This document shows positions 1 to 10,416 of a stretch of DNA of 64,000 nucleotides, piece by piece. Source of the DNA: Tricholoma matsutake. Lineage: Eukaryota; Basidiomycota; Agaricomycetes; Agaricales; Tricholomataceae. The notes beneath the pieces were generated by a model. That model made no database searches and had not been told where the DNA came from. It saw nothing but the letters and a program-made list of their open reading frames with translations. The stretch is taken from assembly GCA_026075535.2 (NCBI GenBank), contig AP026547.1, positions 10,664,001 through 10,728,000 of the forward strand, read 5' to 3'. A program made the translations under genes and the position numbers. The first letter of the stretch is position 1. Each line of letters opens with the position of its first letter.

Positions 1-270
1 CATCCCCTCCCCTCCCCCACACTTTGTGTGGGGGGGGACTTTTTTTGTACTTTTAATTATTTATTAGTATTGTGCCCCCCCTCCCCTGTTTTGTGTGGGG
101 GAGGGATTTTTTTCTTCATGTTTTTACCTCCCCCCTCACATTCGGCGCGAGGGGTTAGCTTTTTATGTATATAAATAAAACTCCCTCTTGCATCTTGTGA
201 GAGGGAGGATTTTCTGTTCATGTATATAATTACAATCATCCCCACTCCCTCGCATTCAATGTGAGGGATG
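1..270. repeat. Array of GC-rich imperfect hairpins, about 60-bp spacing
   Basis: Five imperfect inverted repeats follow one another. Each has a C-rich arm (CCCTCCCC, CCCCCTC, CCCTC), a short loop around TTTGTG, CATTCG or CATCTTG, and a G-rich return arm (GTGGGGGAGG, GAGGGG, GAGAGGGAGG). AT-rich linkers such as TATTTATTAG separate them. A 62-codon minus-strand frame crosses the array and shows a loose 20-residue periodicity, but this follows from the repeat and is not read as a gene. Similar hairpins occur at 56598-56700. Confidence 0.6.
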
Positions 271-354
271 TGGTTAATTAAAAAAATTTGATCTTAACTA
301 CTTTGAAAAAAATTAGAGTGTCATGAATAAACATTATATTACTATCTAATAATT

Positions 355-450
355 CTTCTGTGGCTCAACTGCTTAAGCACACATGTTTGGTTTGTCATGT
401 GATCACTCTAATCAAGATGTCTTGAGTTCAATCCTTACTCTGCACAAATA
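355..450 (+). repeat. tRNA-derived SINE, copy 1
   Basis: An A-box-like TGGCTCAACTG lies at 361-371 and a B-box-like GAGTTCAATCC at 424-434, spaced as in a pol III tRNA promoter. The body contains TTTGTCATGTGATCACTCTA, which aligns with the copy on the opposite strand at 56440-56545 (TCATGTGATTGCTA, GGTTCAATTCC) and with the copy at 59165-59255 (TCATGTGACTAC, GGTTCAATCCC). Divergence is too high for a functional tRNA cloverleaf, so a SINE remnant is the better reading. An AT-rich tail (AAATATATTTTGTAGG) follows. Confidence 0.55.
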
Positions 451-583
451 TATTTTGTAGGCACTTTGACAATTTAAGACTTGAAATTTGACTATCCATT
501 AGGGTATATACTCTAAGTTGAGCATCTGGAGTAACCACAATCTGGTCAGAATAACCGGAATAACTGGACTCCAACCAGAATAG

Positions 584-1965
584 GTGGGGGAGGGTAAATT
601 ACAGAGACAATCATGTTCATGGACCACAGCAGCCAGTCCAGATGGTGGGCAAGGTTCTGGATCCTTTTCTGATGTGTATGTGGCCGTAAGGGTGGAAGAA
701 GGTTTGAGGGAGACTGAGGGACAACAAGTGAAGGTTCTGGAAGGTTGGGCTTGTCTAGGCGTATGATGGTCGACCTGGGTGGCATCAAGAAGGGCGAACT
801 CTGTGCAAGCAGGGCCAATGCTTATCAAGGCACCCCCAGGGGTGAAGCCAGCTGCTGGATACCTATATGAAGTTTTACTGCCTGTAGAAGAACAGGGCGA
901 GAAGGCACTGGAGTTGCTGGGCGAGCCAGAGGACATGTCTGGAAAGGTTGTTGACTCTTGGGACTTCACCACAATCCAGGCAAGTTCGATGGCCCTCCCA
1001 GTAGTGGAGGTCAGTCAAAAGCAGACAGCAACCAGTGAAGCACCAGGGGCCTCGGAACACTCACAGATCCCTCCCCCTCTCACTTCAGCAGCAGATTTCT
1101 CGCCCACACACTTTGACAAACCACAGAGCAGGGGCTTGCTCGACACATGGCAAGACAAAATGGTAATGAACAAGCAGGCAGCAGAGCAGTGGGTGACAGG
1201 TGTTGGGATGCTTCCCTCACCAATGGCAGTTGAACCAAAAGCATTGATGTGGGCAGCAAAAGGGAAAGGAGACACAGCTATCAAGTTTGGTGGTCAAGAA
1301 CCCTTTTCATCATGGGTTAACACAGGACATCTTCTGCATGCATGATGCAGATGCAGCTTGGTCAGCAGTGCAGGACCAGGTCCCACCAGAAGATGAATAC
1401 CACCTGACAGGTTATACCCCAGTAGGCGGAGTTGCATACAAGGTTGTCTCCCCCAAGGCTAGGGGATCGAGTGCTGGGAGGAGGCTGTATATGGAGTACC
1501 GGAGAGACACGCAAGGTGAATCTCATACACCACTGAATCTACTGCAGGTGGGGCCACATAGTGCCCAGGATGCTGCAGTGGCACGCATACAGCTAGGAGA
1601 GCATACTCCTCTTACCATAGCAGCAGCGCATGCATGCATAGTGCCAGGACTGCAGGGTCCTCATACTGCTACAGCAGCTCACATGCGTGAAAACCCAGGT
1701 TAGTGAACTTGGTTATTGCATGGCAGTGTGCCCTCACACTACTGCAATAACAGGTGTTTCTGCAGATCCATGTATGGCCACAGTGTCTTGCATGCACGAA
1801 CATGAAGCACCAGGCAGTTTGGCACAGGCTCCCATATATGCACCCCATGTGTCTGCACCAACATTCACTGTTGCGACCCAGTCAGACAGCCCCTTCAGTG
1901 TATTTGGACCATTACAAATGGACCAACTAATGGTGGCTTTAAGCTGTTTGAAATGGTCCAGCTAA
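584..1965 (+). pseudogene. Unrecognised decayed coding stretch
   Basis: Open frames on the plus strand run 584-766 and 779-1345 in one phase, separated by a single TGA, then 1287-1703 and 1687-1965 in the two other phases. This looks like one gene broken by a nonsense codon and frameshifts or unmarked introns. Residues include runs rich in A, G, P and E and a segment ending GRRLYMEYRRDTQGE. I do not recognise a domain. The last frame runs into the inverted repeat at 1921. Antisense frames in the same interval are low-complexity and less convincing. Confidence 0.3.
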
Positions 1966-2260
1966 TCTGGGCCCATGGATTATAACAGACCATAGTAGAT
2001 AAGTGGGGTCATGTGGTAGATATAAGGTCATGGAAATAGGATGGGCTTATGGGTGATATGAGTACCGTATAGGCCATTTGTCATGAATGGGCCCATGGGT
2101 CAAGTCAATACTGCAGTAAACCATATGATGGATAGGCCCATGGGTCATGTCAACACTATAGTGGAACATATGATGGATGGGCCCATGGGTTATATATATT
2201 AATACTGCAGTGGACCATATGATGAATGGGCCCATGGGTCAAAGGAAGACACACAAGGGT
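1921..2260 (+). repeat. Left arm of a long inverted repeat with subterminal tandem units
   Basis: Starting near TTTGGACCATTACAAATGG, the sequence aligns co-linearly with the reverse complement of about 22860-23335 over more than 200 bp, at roughly 80% by eye. Shared anchors are AACTAATGGTGGCTTTA, ATGGTCCAGCTAAT, TGGGCCCAT, AGACCATAG, GATGGGCTTATGGGTG and ATGGGCCCATGGG. From 2085 inwards are about three tandem copies of a 60-66 bp unit centred on GGATGGGCCCATGGGTYA. Placement at both ends of a 21.4-kb segment, pointing inwards, resembles a terminal inverted repeat. Two unrelated insertions of one repeat are the alternative. Confidence 0.65.
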
Positions 2261-2445
2261 CTCCGCAAGGTCACATGTATTGGTGCATGGCATCCTTCAA
2301 AGGTTATGTTCTCTGTTGGGCATGCTGGTCGAAATATGTTGAAGTGCTAGCTCCACATCATTCCATCAGAAGATAACCATACAAAAGTTCATTTGTCACC
2401 CAGTATGATATTGTATCATGAAATAAAATTGGAAATACAAATCAT

Positions 2446-3713
2446 TCAGACTGGCACAGATGAGAAAGTCTTGGTCACTGTCATCCACTCAGGTGATCTC
2501 ATCCTCATCCTCTCATGAACATTATCCCTCATATATTGGGCAATACATACCCAGTTCCCATTAATCTCTGAAATTCCATGTCGGATTACCTTTCCCAGCA
2601 GGAAAACCATTGTTCCCAAAGGATAATCCAGCTCCAATCCAAGGTTCTTGAGTTTCAACCGAGCTCCCTTTTCATAATCTCTGATGGTCATTAAACAGTC
2701 GTACCATGGGCCTTGGGAATTGTTGTCCCAATGCATAGGGGTGATGCAATTACTGATCAAACCATATCCTGAGAAAGGTGTCATCCACAGCTGTAAAACC
2801 TCTAGCACCTCCTCACCATCCTTTACCATGTCCAGAGAATCTCCCACCTTCTTCAGCACCCCCTGATCTCGCCTTCAATGTCTTTGAAATCTTGGGCTTG
2901 AATTTAGGAGTCTAGAACAATCAGAAGATAGAATTAAAGGCCCTGAAATATAAAAACCTTCAACTTACATTGTGTGCTTGCTGGAACTAAGCTGGCAAGA
3001 GATTGATATTGCCAGGATAAGGCTGACATTTTCCAGGAGATTTATAATATTGAGGATCCGAATGCCATTTTGTGCAAATCGGATTCAGAGTAAGGGATCC
3101 TCTGAGAGATTGATCCATCTTCAGTGCAGCCTCCCAAAGAATTCTCTACAAGCCAAGTGATAGTCGAATGAATCAGAGGGGGGTATTATTATATCAACAA
3201 GTTCTCACCTGTCTTTCAGGGCTCAGGATGCCAGGCAGGAACCAAAGTAGGATCCGTTCATGCATGTCTAGGACAATGGTCGGCTGGGTAAGTAGTCTCT
3301 GTCCACCATAATGGCTTGTCACGATCAAGGAATCCTCCTTGAAGTCGTTCCGACCAGTTGGTCTCTTCGATAACATGTTTGAGTCATATCTTTGCACATC
3401 AAGATCATTGAATTTCACTGAAATCATTTAGCCAGAAATTTCAAATTGACAAAATCTAAATATTACTTCTATTGCAATAAGCATCAGCTGCCATTGTTGC
3501 CATTTTTTCACAGTCAACTGCGAGTTGAACTGATAGTGAAAGTGGAAGAAGTGGGCCAGGATTCTCTTGGTTATAGATCAGCCAAATTGCCTTCATCTTT
3601 GCGAGATCAGGAATGTTCTGATTCTCATGGAGCTTCCTTGAAATCACCCACCAAATTTGGGCTTGGAGGTAGTCCGAAACAGTGTCGGAAGGCGAGTTAG
3701 ATGGTAATGACAT
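2446..3713 (-). pseudogene. Basidiomycete TET/JBP-type 2OG-Fe(II) dioxygenase, decayed
   Basis: Exons read 3713-3467, 3417-3209, 3145-2969 and about 2912-2446, joined by introns with good borders (GTAATA...TTTCAG, GTGAGA...TTGTAG, GTAAGT...). The C-terminal exon carries the cupin metal motif as MHWDNN (HxD) and the distal histidine in VIRHGIS, followed by AQYMRDNVHERM. This pattern matches the fungal TET/JBP family, which oxidises 5-methylcytosine and is known to be associated with KDZ transposons. Exon 2 has the family segment ending FLPGILSPERQ. Exon 3 contains a TAG at 2987-2989 where a tryptophan fits, and the frame slips across a G-run near 2862, so the gene looks dead. The start is ATG at 3713, about 40 bp below a TATA-like box. 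The KDZ gene on the same strand supports a shared origin. Confidence 0.65.
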
Positions 3714-3750
3714 GTTGAATCTGATGAATCTGAGATAGACAACAGATTGT

Positions 3751-3759
3751 ATTTATATA
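3751..3759 (-). promoter_or_regulatory. TATA-like box of the TET/JBP gene
   Basis: Read on the minus strand the site is TATATAAAT, about 40 bp upstream of the ATG at 3713. Spacing suits a fungal core promoter. Supported by position and sequence only. Confidence 0.35.
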
Positions 3760-4016
3760 AATCAGAGGGGCCTTTATCTACTGATCACTCAAATCAATCT
3801 GATATCTGACATTCCAATTGTCAAGAATGTCCAGTGAAATGAAATGTCGCTGCAATTGTTGTCCATCCCGATCCTGATCCCAATTGATGTTATCTTTCAT
3901 CTATGAACATCATCTGAACATCATCAGCGACTTTGATCTCCGATACCGATAAGCGATCAATGATAGATGTTGATTTCTCTAATCATTCTCATCAATATCT
4001 ATCATTACTCCTGACA

Positions 4017-4732
4017 ATGAGTGCTCTGAATGTAACATGCCAGGCAGTTGTTGATTATCTCTGCTCCAGGGCTAGAGCAGTGACACTTGAAGCTAAACAG
4101 CCTCATCGTCAGTTGGGTCTCAATGAGTATTATCATATTTGGAAAGCCAGGATGAAGCAAGAACTTGTAAGTTGCATTACTCCTACATAACTACATCTTT
4201 ATCCAATGTTAGGGGATTCTGGAAATTATACTTGGATGGATGATCCTTGAGAACAAGTTCCTTTATCTCACCCCTTTTCAAAAAAGACTGCACTCCTTGG
4301 TCATGGATGTATCAAGTTTGGACATTGGCACATTCAAGGGAAGCCTTTCGTCGCTGAGGGAGGCTACTACCGACATCGACTTGACAAGGATTGTGGAACC
4401 ATACCTCGATCCTTGGTGGATCATCAGTACTCCCATGGTCATCAATCCAGACCTTTTCCAAGATGTACCGAGATTCCGGAACGTGGTATGTAGCACTACA
4501 TCTCATTATTAGATACTAGAATGATAATATTTTTTATTGATAACAGGTGGGGCCAGGTGTCAATGAAATTGCCCCTTCCTTCCGATCAAGGGTTTTGCTT
4601 GATGTCAGCCAAAGTCAGCAGGACTCGTTGCTGGCATTGGGAATGGTACATGTGGCTGTGGGAGAGCTCTTGATAGAAAGGGAAGATCTTGTAGATGATG
4701 AGGAGGTCTCCAATGTGGAATGTCCAGTCTGA
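4017..4732 (+). CDS. Unrecognised intact three-exon gene (202 aa)
   Basis: Exons 4017-4166, 4213-4485 and 4547-4732 splice in frame (introns of 46 and 61 bp, GTAAGT...GTTAG and GTATGT...AACAG) to give 202 residues with no internal stop. An upstream in-frame ATG at 3960 would add 19 residues. The product has no signal peptide or membrane segment. It is mainly helical-looking, with a central stretch FKGSLSSLREATTDIDLTRI and an acidic tail ending EECP-like (VSNVECPV). I do not recognise the family. It sits head to head with the TET/JBP gene and 142 bp before another small spliced gene on the same strand. Among the older genes here, this one and its neighbour are unusual in keeping open frames. 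Confidence 0.6.
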
Positions 4733-4874
4733 CTTACCTTGCCTTTAACCCAGTGATCAAAAGTAGATAATGGAGTCTTGATGATTGGAAGTCTGCTTAT
4801 GGCTATGCAACTTATGTAACAATCAACATTGGATATATTTACTTGAAACTTGAGAGATGGTCAAATAACCAACC

Positions 4875-5543
4875 ATGAGCATCAACTGGAATGTATTGCC
4901 AGTGTTTATCCATGAAGGTGTCATTGATTTCCCCTTTTTGAACAATGCCGAAGCACAGGAATTCATGGATCTTCTCTGCTCACAGAGTTTGTTCATGGCA
5001 GCAATCAGTCCCGATAGTAATCATTCAATGGAGCATAAATTGCAATATCTGCAAATGATTAGAGAAGAATTGGTAAGTGAACCAATGGGAACTGTCATTT
5101 CATTTGGTTTTCTAAAATTGGACAGGCTGCGGGTCGACAATTCCTGGGGAAATGTTATCTGAAGAGTTTCCACATTATAGTTCCAGAAGTTTATAAGCAA
5201 ATGCATCATATTGTCAAGGCAGAAGAAGAGCTCCTTGGACTCCTTGAAAAGATTAGAGGATTGCATTCTAATTACTTACAAGAACATCCCACCACTAGTG
5301 GCCAGAAAAGACAGCCCTGGTTCTCAATATCTTTGAACAACCAGTGGGGTATGAGTCTGGAGCAAGCACTTCAGGCACATAGAGAATTTGTGAGTGATCC
5401 TCTTCATCTTGGATTTAATTTTAAATGTAACTGGACAATGCTCATTGTGATCATCTTAGAACATCACTGGTGATGACACCACCAGGCAACACCATCCTAT
5501 ACTTCCAAGGGAACTCCTACCTGCTATGATGGCAGGATATTGA
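4875..5543 (+). CDS. Unrecognised intact three-exon gene (181 aa)
   Basis: Exons 4875-5072, 5126-5389 and 5460-5543 join in frame (66 + 88 + 27 codons plus TGA stop). The introns are 53 bp (GTAAGT...GACAG) and 70 bp (GTGAGT...CTTAG). The protein starts MSINWNVLPVFIHEG and has amphipathic segments around EFMDLLCSQSLFMAAI and KAEEELLGLLEKIRGLHSNY, the latter a possible coiled coil. No catalytic motif is recognised. It follows the 202-residue gene by 142 bp on the same strand. The two could be separate genes or the halves of one transcript. Confidence 0.55.
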
Positions 5544-5749
5544 AACATGTTGGAGAGTCAAACAAGAGTGGCTAGTATTTGGGCAGCTATACAGGATGAT
5601 TTGAGATAATGGAGAGAGGCTTACCTATGGAATTATATATTGGATAATCATTATTTACCTTTGGACCATGAAAGATATTCGAATGTATGTGAAACGATTA
5701 CAACAATATAAAACCACCCTGCAAAATGAAAGTGAGATCAATCCAACAA

Positions 5750-6545
5750 AATGACCCAACAAAATGGCCAGATAAGTATTTGGGTCATCTACTGTTGGGT
5801 CATCTGGTGTTGGGTCATCTGGTGTCGGGTCATTTTGTCGGGTCATTTTGTTGGGTCATTTTGTCGGGTCATTTTGTTGGGTCATTTTGTTGGGTCATTT
5901 TGTTGGGTCATTTTGTTGGGTCATTTTGTTGGGTCATTGCATTGGGTCATTTTGTTGGGTCATTTTGTTGGGTCATTGCATTGGGTTGTTTTGTCGGATC
6001 ATCTGGTCGGGTCATCTACTGTCGGGTCATCTGGTGTTGGGTCAGAATACTTATCTTGCCATTTTGTCCCGACACCAGATGACCCGACAAGATGACCCAA
6101 CAAAATGACCCAACAAAATGACCCAACAAAATGACCCAACAAAATGACCCAACAAAATGACCCAACAAAATGACCCAACAAAATGACCCAACAAAATGAC
6201 CCAACACCAGATGAGCTGACACTATGACCCGATAAACAACTTGTTTTATTGGGTCATAGTGTCAGGTCATCTGGTGTTGGCTCATTGTGTCGGGTCATTT
6301 TGTCGGGTCATTTTGTCTGGTCATCGGGTCATTTTGTCAGGTGATCATTTTGTTGGGTCATTTTGTCGGGTCATTGTGTTGGGTCATTTTGTTGGGTCAT
6401 TTTGTCAGGTCATTTTGTTGGGTCGTTTATCGGGTCATCTAGTGTTGGGTCATCTAGTTTCAGGTCGGAATACTTTTCTGGCCATTTCGCCGGGTCATTT
6501 TGTCGGGTCATTTCATCAGGTTATCTAGTGTTGGGTCGGGACACT
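5750..6545. repeat. 13-bp minisatellite block 1, three alternating orientations
   Basis: The unit is GGGTCATTTTGTT/C (13 bp), with variants in which the central dinucleotide is CG or TG. About 5786-6060 runs in the TGGGTCATTTTG orientation, 6068-6228 in the reverse orientation (ATGACCCAACAAA), and 6245-6545 returns to the first. The block can therefore fold into long imperfect hairpins. Longer variant units carrying CATCTGGTGT or CATCTACTGT mark the ends of the sub-blocks. Because 13 is coprime to 3, all three frames translate to one 13-residue periodic peptide, so the apparent proteins here are artefacts. Confidence 0.9.
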
Positions 6546-6559
6546 TATGTACTACTACT

Positions 6560-9500
6560 CTAATCAATATTCACCCCCAATCTAATAAATGACTTCCTTG
6601 CTGTATCAGCAAAATCTTCCCACATCGCCTCCTGTTGTGCAGCATAGATCTTATGTCCATGAGAGTAATCAGCCTCTTTTCTCTTCCTCCACTCTGCTGC
6701 CCAATGATTGAAGTATGCTGTTGTCCATTTCATCTCATACCGGACAAGGGTGTTTTCCTCCATTGCTCGTTCAAATGCTGCTTTTGCTCTCAGCCAGTTC
6801 ACCCGGTGAACTACATATATATCTTTAGTTTTACACATCAGTCAATCTTTCATCCACTCACATTCTTTCATATAATTAGATGACAAACTGTCACCCTCGA
6901 CATCCATATACCAGAACCATGGCAATGAATCATGCTTCTATCCAGACTCCTTTGGGTTTATCAATGTAGTACTCATCTTTAGATGGCTCTGATCAAGGAT
7001 TTGGAATCGATCTAGCATTTCTTTTGAAGCTCCCGATGACACCAGGGCTTCCCTACCAGCCCGATAGTTTTGAGCATAGAGTCGTAAGGCCTCGTCGGTA
7101 GAGTGAATACCATCCCAAGATTTTGTTTTTCCTGTTTTAGGTCCCTTGGGTCAGATCTTTGTAATGAACAAGAAAGCTTTCTTTCCCAGCATGAGCCTGA
7201 TCCCTTTGAGGTTGTCATTGCACTGCCCACTCCAAAGTTCTGTCTCAAGCTTTGCCAGCTCCACCAGCCCTCTCTCTCTGATTGCTTTGGCGGTCAGAGA
7301 TGATGGCAATGCAATGACAGAAGTCTCAGGCCTGTTCCCCGATCCCACATCATTGAATGGGTTGGATGAAACAGGGCAAGAGATTAGATCAATCTCACCA
7401 TTGTCATCAGTGATGAAGACTTTGGAGGGTTCATAGGAGGAACTGATATTTTCTGATGATGAGTCAGGTCGGAGAAAGTGATTTGCTTTCCTCTGATGAT
7501 CCAAGATTCTTGTGAGAAGCCGACTTCATTTCTTAGTAATTTCGATTTGCTTGGTCATTGTCAGGACACCACCAACCTGCCTCAGGTAACTTTGTAATGA
7601 CAGCCTATCCCAAGAAAGGAGTGAAAATGCTGACAATAGCATTACTAAAAGCTTACTGAGACTCTTGAATTGAGATCCCTTCTGAAAGGAATTCCACTGA
7701 AGAGAAAAGTCAGACTTTGCCTGAAGGCTGTTCTCAGCTCAATTGTAACTGCATCTCGGCTTTACCTGGCGCTGATCCAGGTAATGCTTGAGTTCAGGAT
7801 ATTGGAAATAAGAAGTGAAGAGGACAGTACCTTGTTTGCATTTCAGGGCATAGTAATCCATACTCTTGACATTTTCATCCCTATTTTGTTGCGCTGTCAT
7901 CTCACCCTCTCTCCAAGCTTCTAAATCTGCTGGTGCCGCTGACTCAGTCAGTTTCTTATAGGATTCTTCCGACCCGTTCGACAAATTCATTGCCCGTTTC
8001 ATCTTCCAAACCAATGATGATTCTACATTGAGTAACACAGTCAATATTCAGTGTAGGGGAAGGATGATGAGACATTTACTCATGCCGATTAGCTTTTTCC
8101 AGTTCAAGGGATTCATGTGGTCATCCAGAATTTCATTCCAATGGGCCATAGTCGCACTCTTGGCACTTCGGGATGTTTCATTCAAGACAGCCCACAAAGT
8201 TTCCACAATTTCGCCATCAATTACACCACTCCCTGGCACATACACCAATGTATATCTAGGAAGGCAATCATCAATGTGTCCTACCACATGAAAGTCCCCG
8301 ATCGCTCCTGTGATCCTAAGACCTTCTGGGATAGACAGAAAGGGTGACTGATTCACTCAGAGGCGAAAGTTGATTATCCACTGACAAAAGATGTCGTATA
8401 CAAGTAGCGATCAATTGATCCCCTTCATCGTCTTGCTGTTCAGGGCTTTACAAATTGCATAGTCGATGTTTTTCTGCCTGTAAATTCAGATGAAAGGGCT
8501 TGTAAATTGAGGATTCGTGATGGGAAGAGACTTACTGCTCTCCTTTTTGAAAGTCAACAGTGGCCTCAGGTTGAAAAAATCCATGCCAAAGACAAACCAC
8601 CAATCCGATACCAGTTGCATCATAGCCAGCAACATTGACATTCCGATCAGCTTTGAACTCATTGCATGTACAGGGAGGCTGCTTGAATTCCCTGGCTATC
8701 TTGAGGTGAGCTTTATAATCCGAGCTCTCTGTCATAAAGCTCTGGCCATTTGTCAGTGGCACGTCATCCTCGGGTCGTTTCTGACGTTGATGAGAAGCTG
8801 TAAAATTCCCATCAATGGCAAAAGACCGAGTATAAACCCATCTAACATATCTTTAGTGTTTATTGGGGACTTGGTGTAAAAGTAGTGATTGCTGTTCTTC
8901 ATCATTCTTCCAATCTTCGGGCAAATTAATCCCAACCTGTGGACAGGCGGGGCAAAGGACAGCGAGATCCCCGAGTCCTGGACTTTCAATGTTATGCCCA
9001 AATCCATGCCACTTCAGATGTTTGAGGTTCCGGAATTGCCTTGTACATCAGAGAAGTTCCCGATATCGGTCCTGGCAGATTACATGAGTATCAGTGTTGT
9101 GATGATCAGTATTTCAATTGGTGGGATGGAGCTTACTGGAATAGTTTCGGGAAAGCATGTGGAGGTAAATCTCCTCAGCTTCTGGTAGTAATGCCAAGCA
9201 GAGGATTTGCACTCCTGGTTTTCAGCAAGGAAGGAATCTAGACCTTCAAATGTGAACAAGGTCTTGACTTGCTTGAAGGAGGCAGGGAAGAAGTGCAGAT
9301 CAAGGGCCTGTATATCATCAGGTATGTGTCCAGGGCACCTGCACCATTGGATCGGAAGATGGTGGACACCATTGCTATGAATGATGACTAGTACATTCTT
9401 CACATAGGTAGTTTTATCCCTAACATCTCTCTCCAGCAACGATCCATCGTCTTCCAATTCCATTTGAGAGAAAGGAACTGAGCCGAACTCGAGGTCATCA

Positions 9501-10206
9501 TCATCATCCAATAACTCGGATGGGAGATCAGGAAGGCCGAACAGCCATTCATCCTCGCCCTCTTCTTGGTGGGAGTCATCACTGGGGTTTGAGGGGCATA
9601 GCTTCCCACCATGACCAAAGTGAAGGGTAAGACCAGCCTGTAGAAGGGTGGAATCTTTGAAGTACTCATTTTCCCAGTGTTGAATCTTGTGAAAGGGGTT
9701 GTTCCGATGAGCCTTCTGACAACAGTCCTTGCAAAACATTGGACATCCAAGACAGTCCAAACAATGCCAGTCTCCCGATGACCCACAGCTGCTGCAAAGC
9801 ATCTCAATTGGAGGCGCCTCGGATGAGAGAATACGTGCTAAATAGAACTTCCTTTTATGCAGGTAATCCCTCATGTAGTCATTTTGTGACTGAATACAAA
9901 AGGTCAAAAAGGTATTGAGGGCCAAATGGGTAAGGCTCTCACCTTAGACTTTGGAAGTTGGAGGGGTTCTAAGAGCACATTGTCAAAGTTAATATTTTGT
10001 TCATCTTCAACTGAAACCGAGGGAGTCAATCCTTTGATAGGTTTGGAAGGGGACTTGGATGGGGACATGGAGGAGTGTGAATTTTGCTTGCTAACTTTTG
10101 TCTTCTTCACCAGGCCTCGAGCTGTGTAATGGCTGGTAGTGCTGATAATTAGAGTGTCACCACTGGCTATATTTCTGAGATTAGGATTGAATTTTTTGAT
10201 AGGCAT
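6560..10206 (-). pseudogene. KDZ transposase gene with CxC2 cysteine cluster
   Basis: The gene starts at ATG 10204-10206. Exon 1 ends LQLPKSK, and an intron GTGAGA...TTCAG leads into SQNDYMRDYLHKR. A CxC2 zinc cluster follows (about 9796-9700: CSSC, CLDC, FCKDCCQKAH, then H at HKIQHW). The KDZ transposase core comes next: WHGFGHN and PACPQVG-like segment near 9000-8900, the FQKGEQ block near 8540, then FHVVGHIDDCLPRY, an IDGEIVETLWA block near 8300-8180, and LDDH/NWKK near 8100. The C-terminal helices include ALPSSL and VELAKLETELWSGQ (7350-7250) and, at 6838-6560, WRKRKEADYSHGHKIYA. The family catalyses DNA transposition. Several frame changes not explained by clear introns suggest decay. 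The TET/JBP gene lies 2.8 kb downstream on the same strand. Confidence 0.75.
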
Positions 10207-10416
10207 GAGATGTTGGTTGCTTGTGTGAACTGCTGACTAACCATCAATCATTGGATGCGAGGGTCCCAGGGGAATTCAGACCTGCTGGTGGTGCCAAAGA
10301 AATTCATTCACTCATAGCTCTTAATGGATCACTTTGTGATTATTGATATCGACTGATTGATAGATGCCTATGATAGTATTTCAAGAGCATTCCAATGAAA
10401 TGTGCAAATCATCACC

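Noticed and set aside
355..450. True tRNA gene
   Set aside because: B-box present but no acceptor or anticodon stem pairing could be drawn. Shared body with two other copies fits a SINE.
5750..6545. CRISPR-like array
   Set aside because: The 13-bp units are contiguous with no spacers, switch orientation and lie in a eukaryotic genome.
5726..6563. Several open frames of 60-118 codons with GHFVGSFCWVIL repeats on both strands
   Set aside because: All frames of a 13-bp minisatellite translate to the same periodic peptide. The frames follow from the repeat and show no start or splice context. The same applies at 16394-17478 and 18022-18279.
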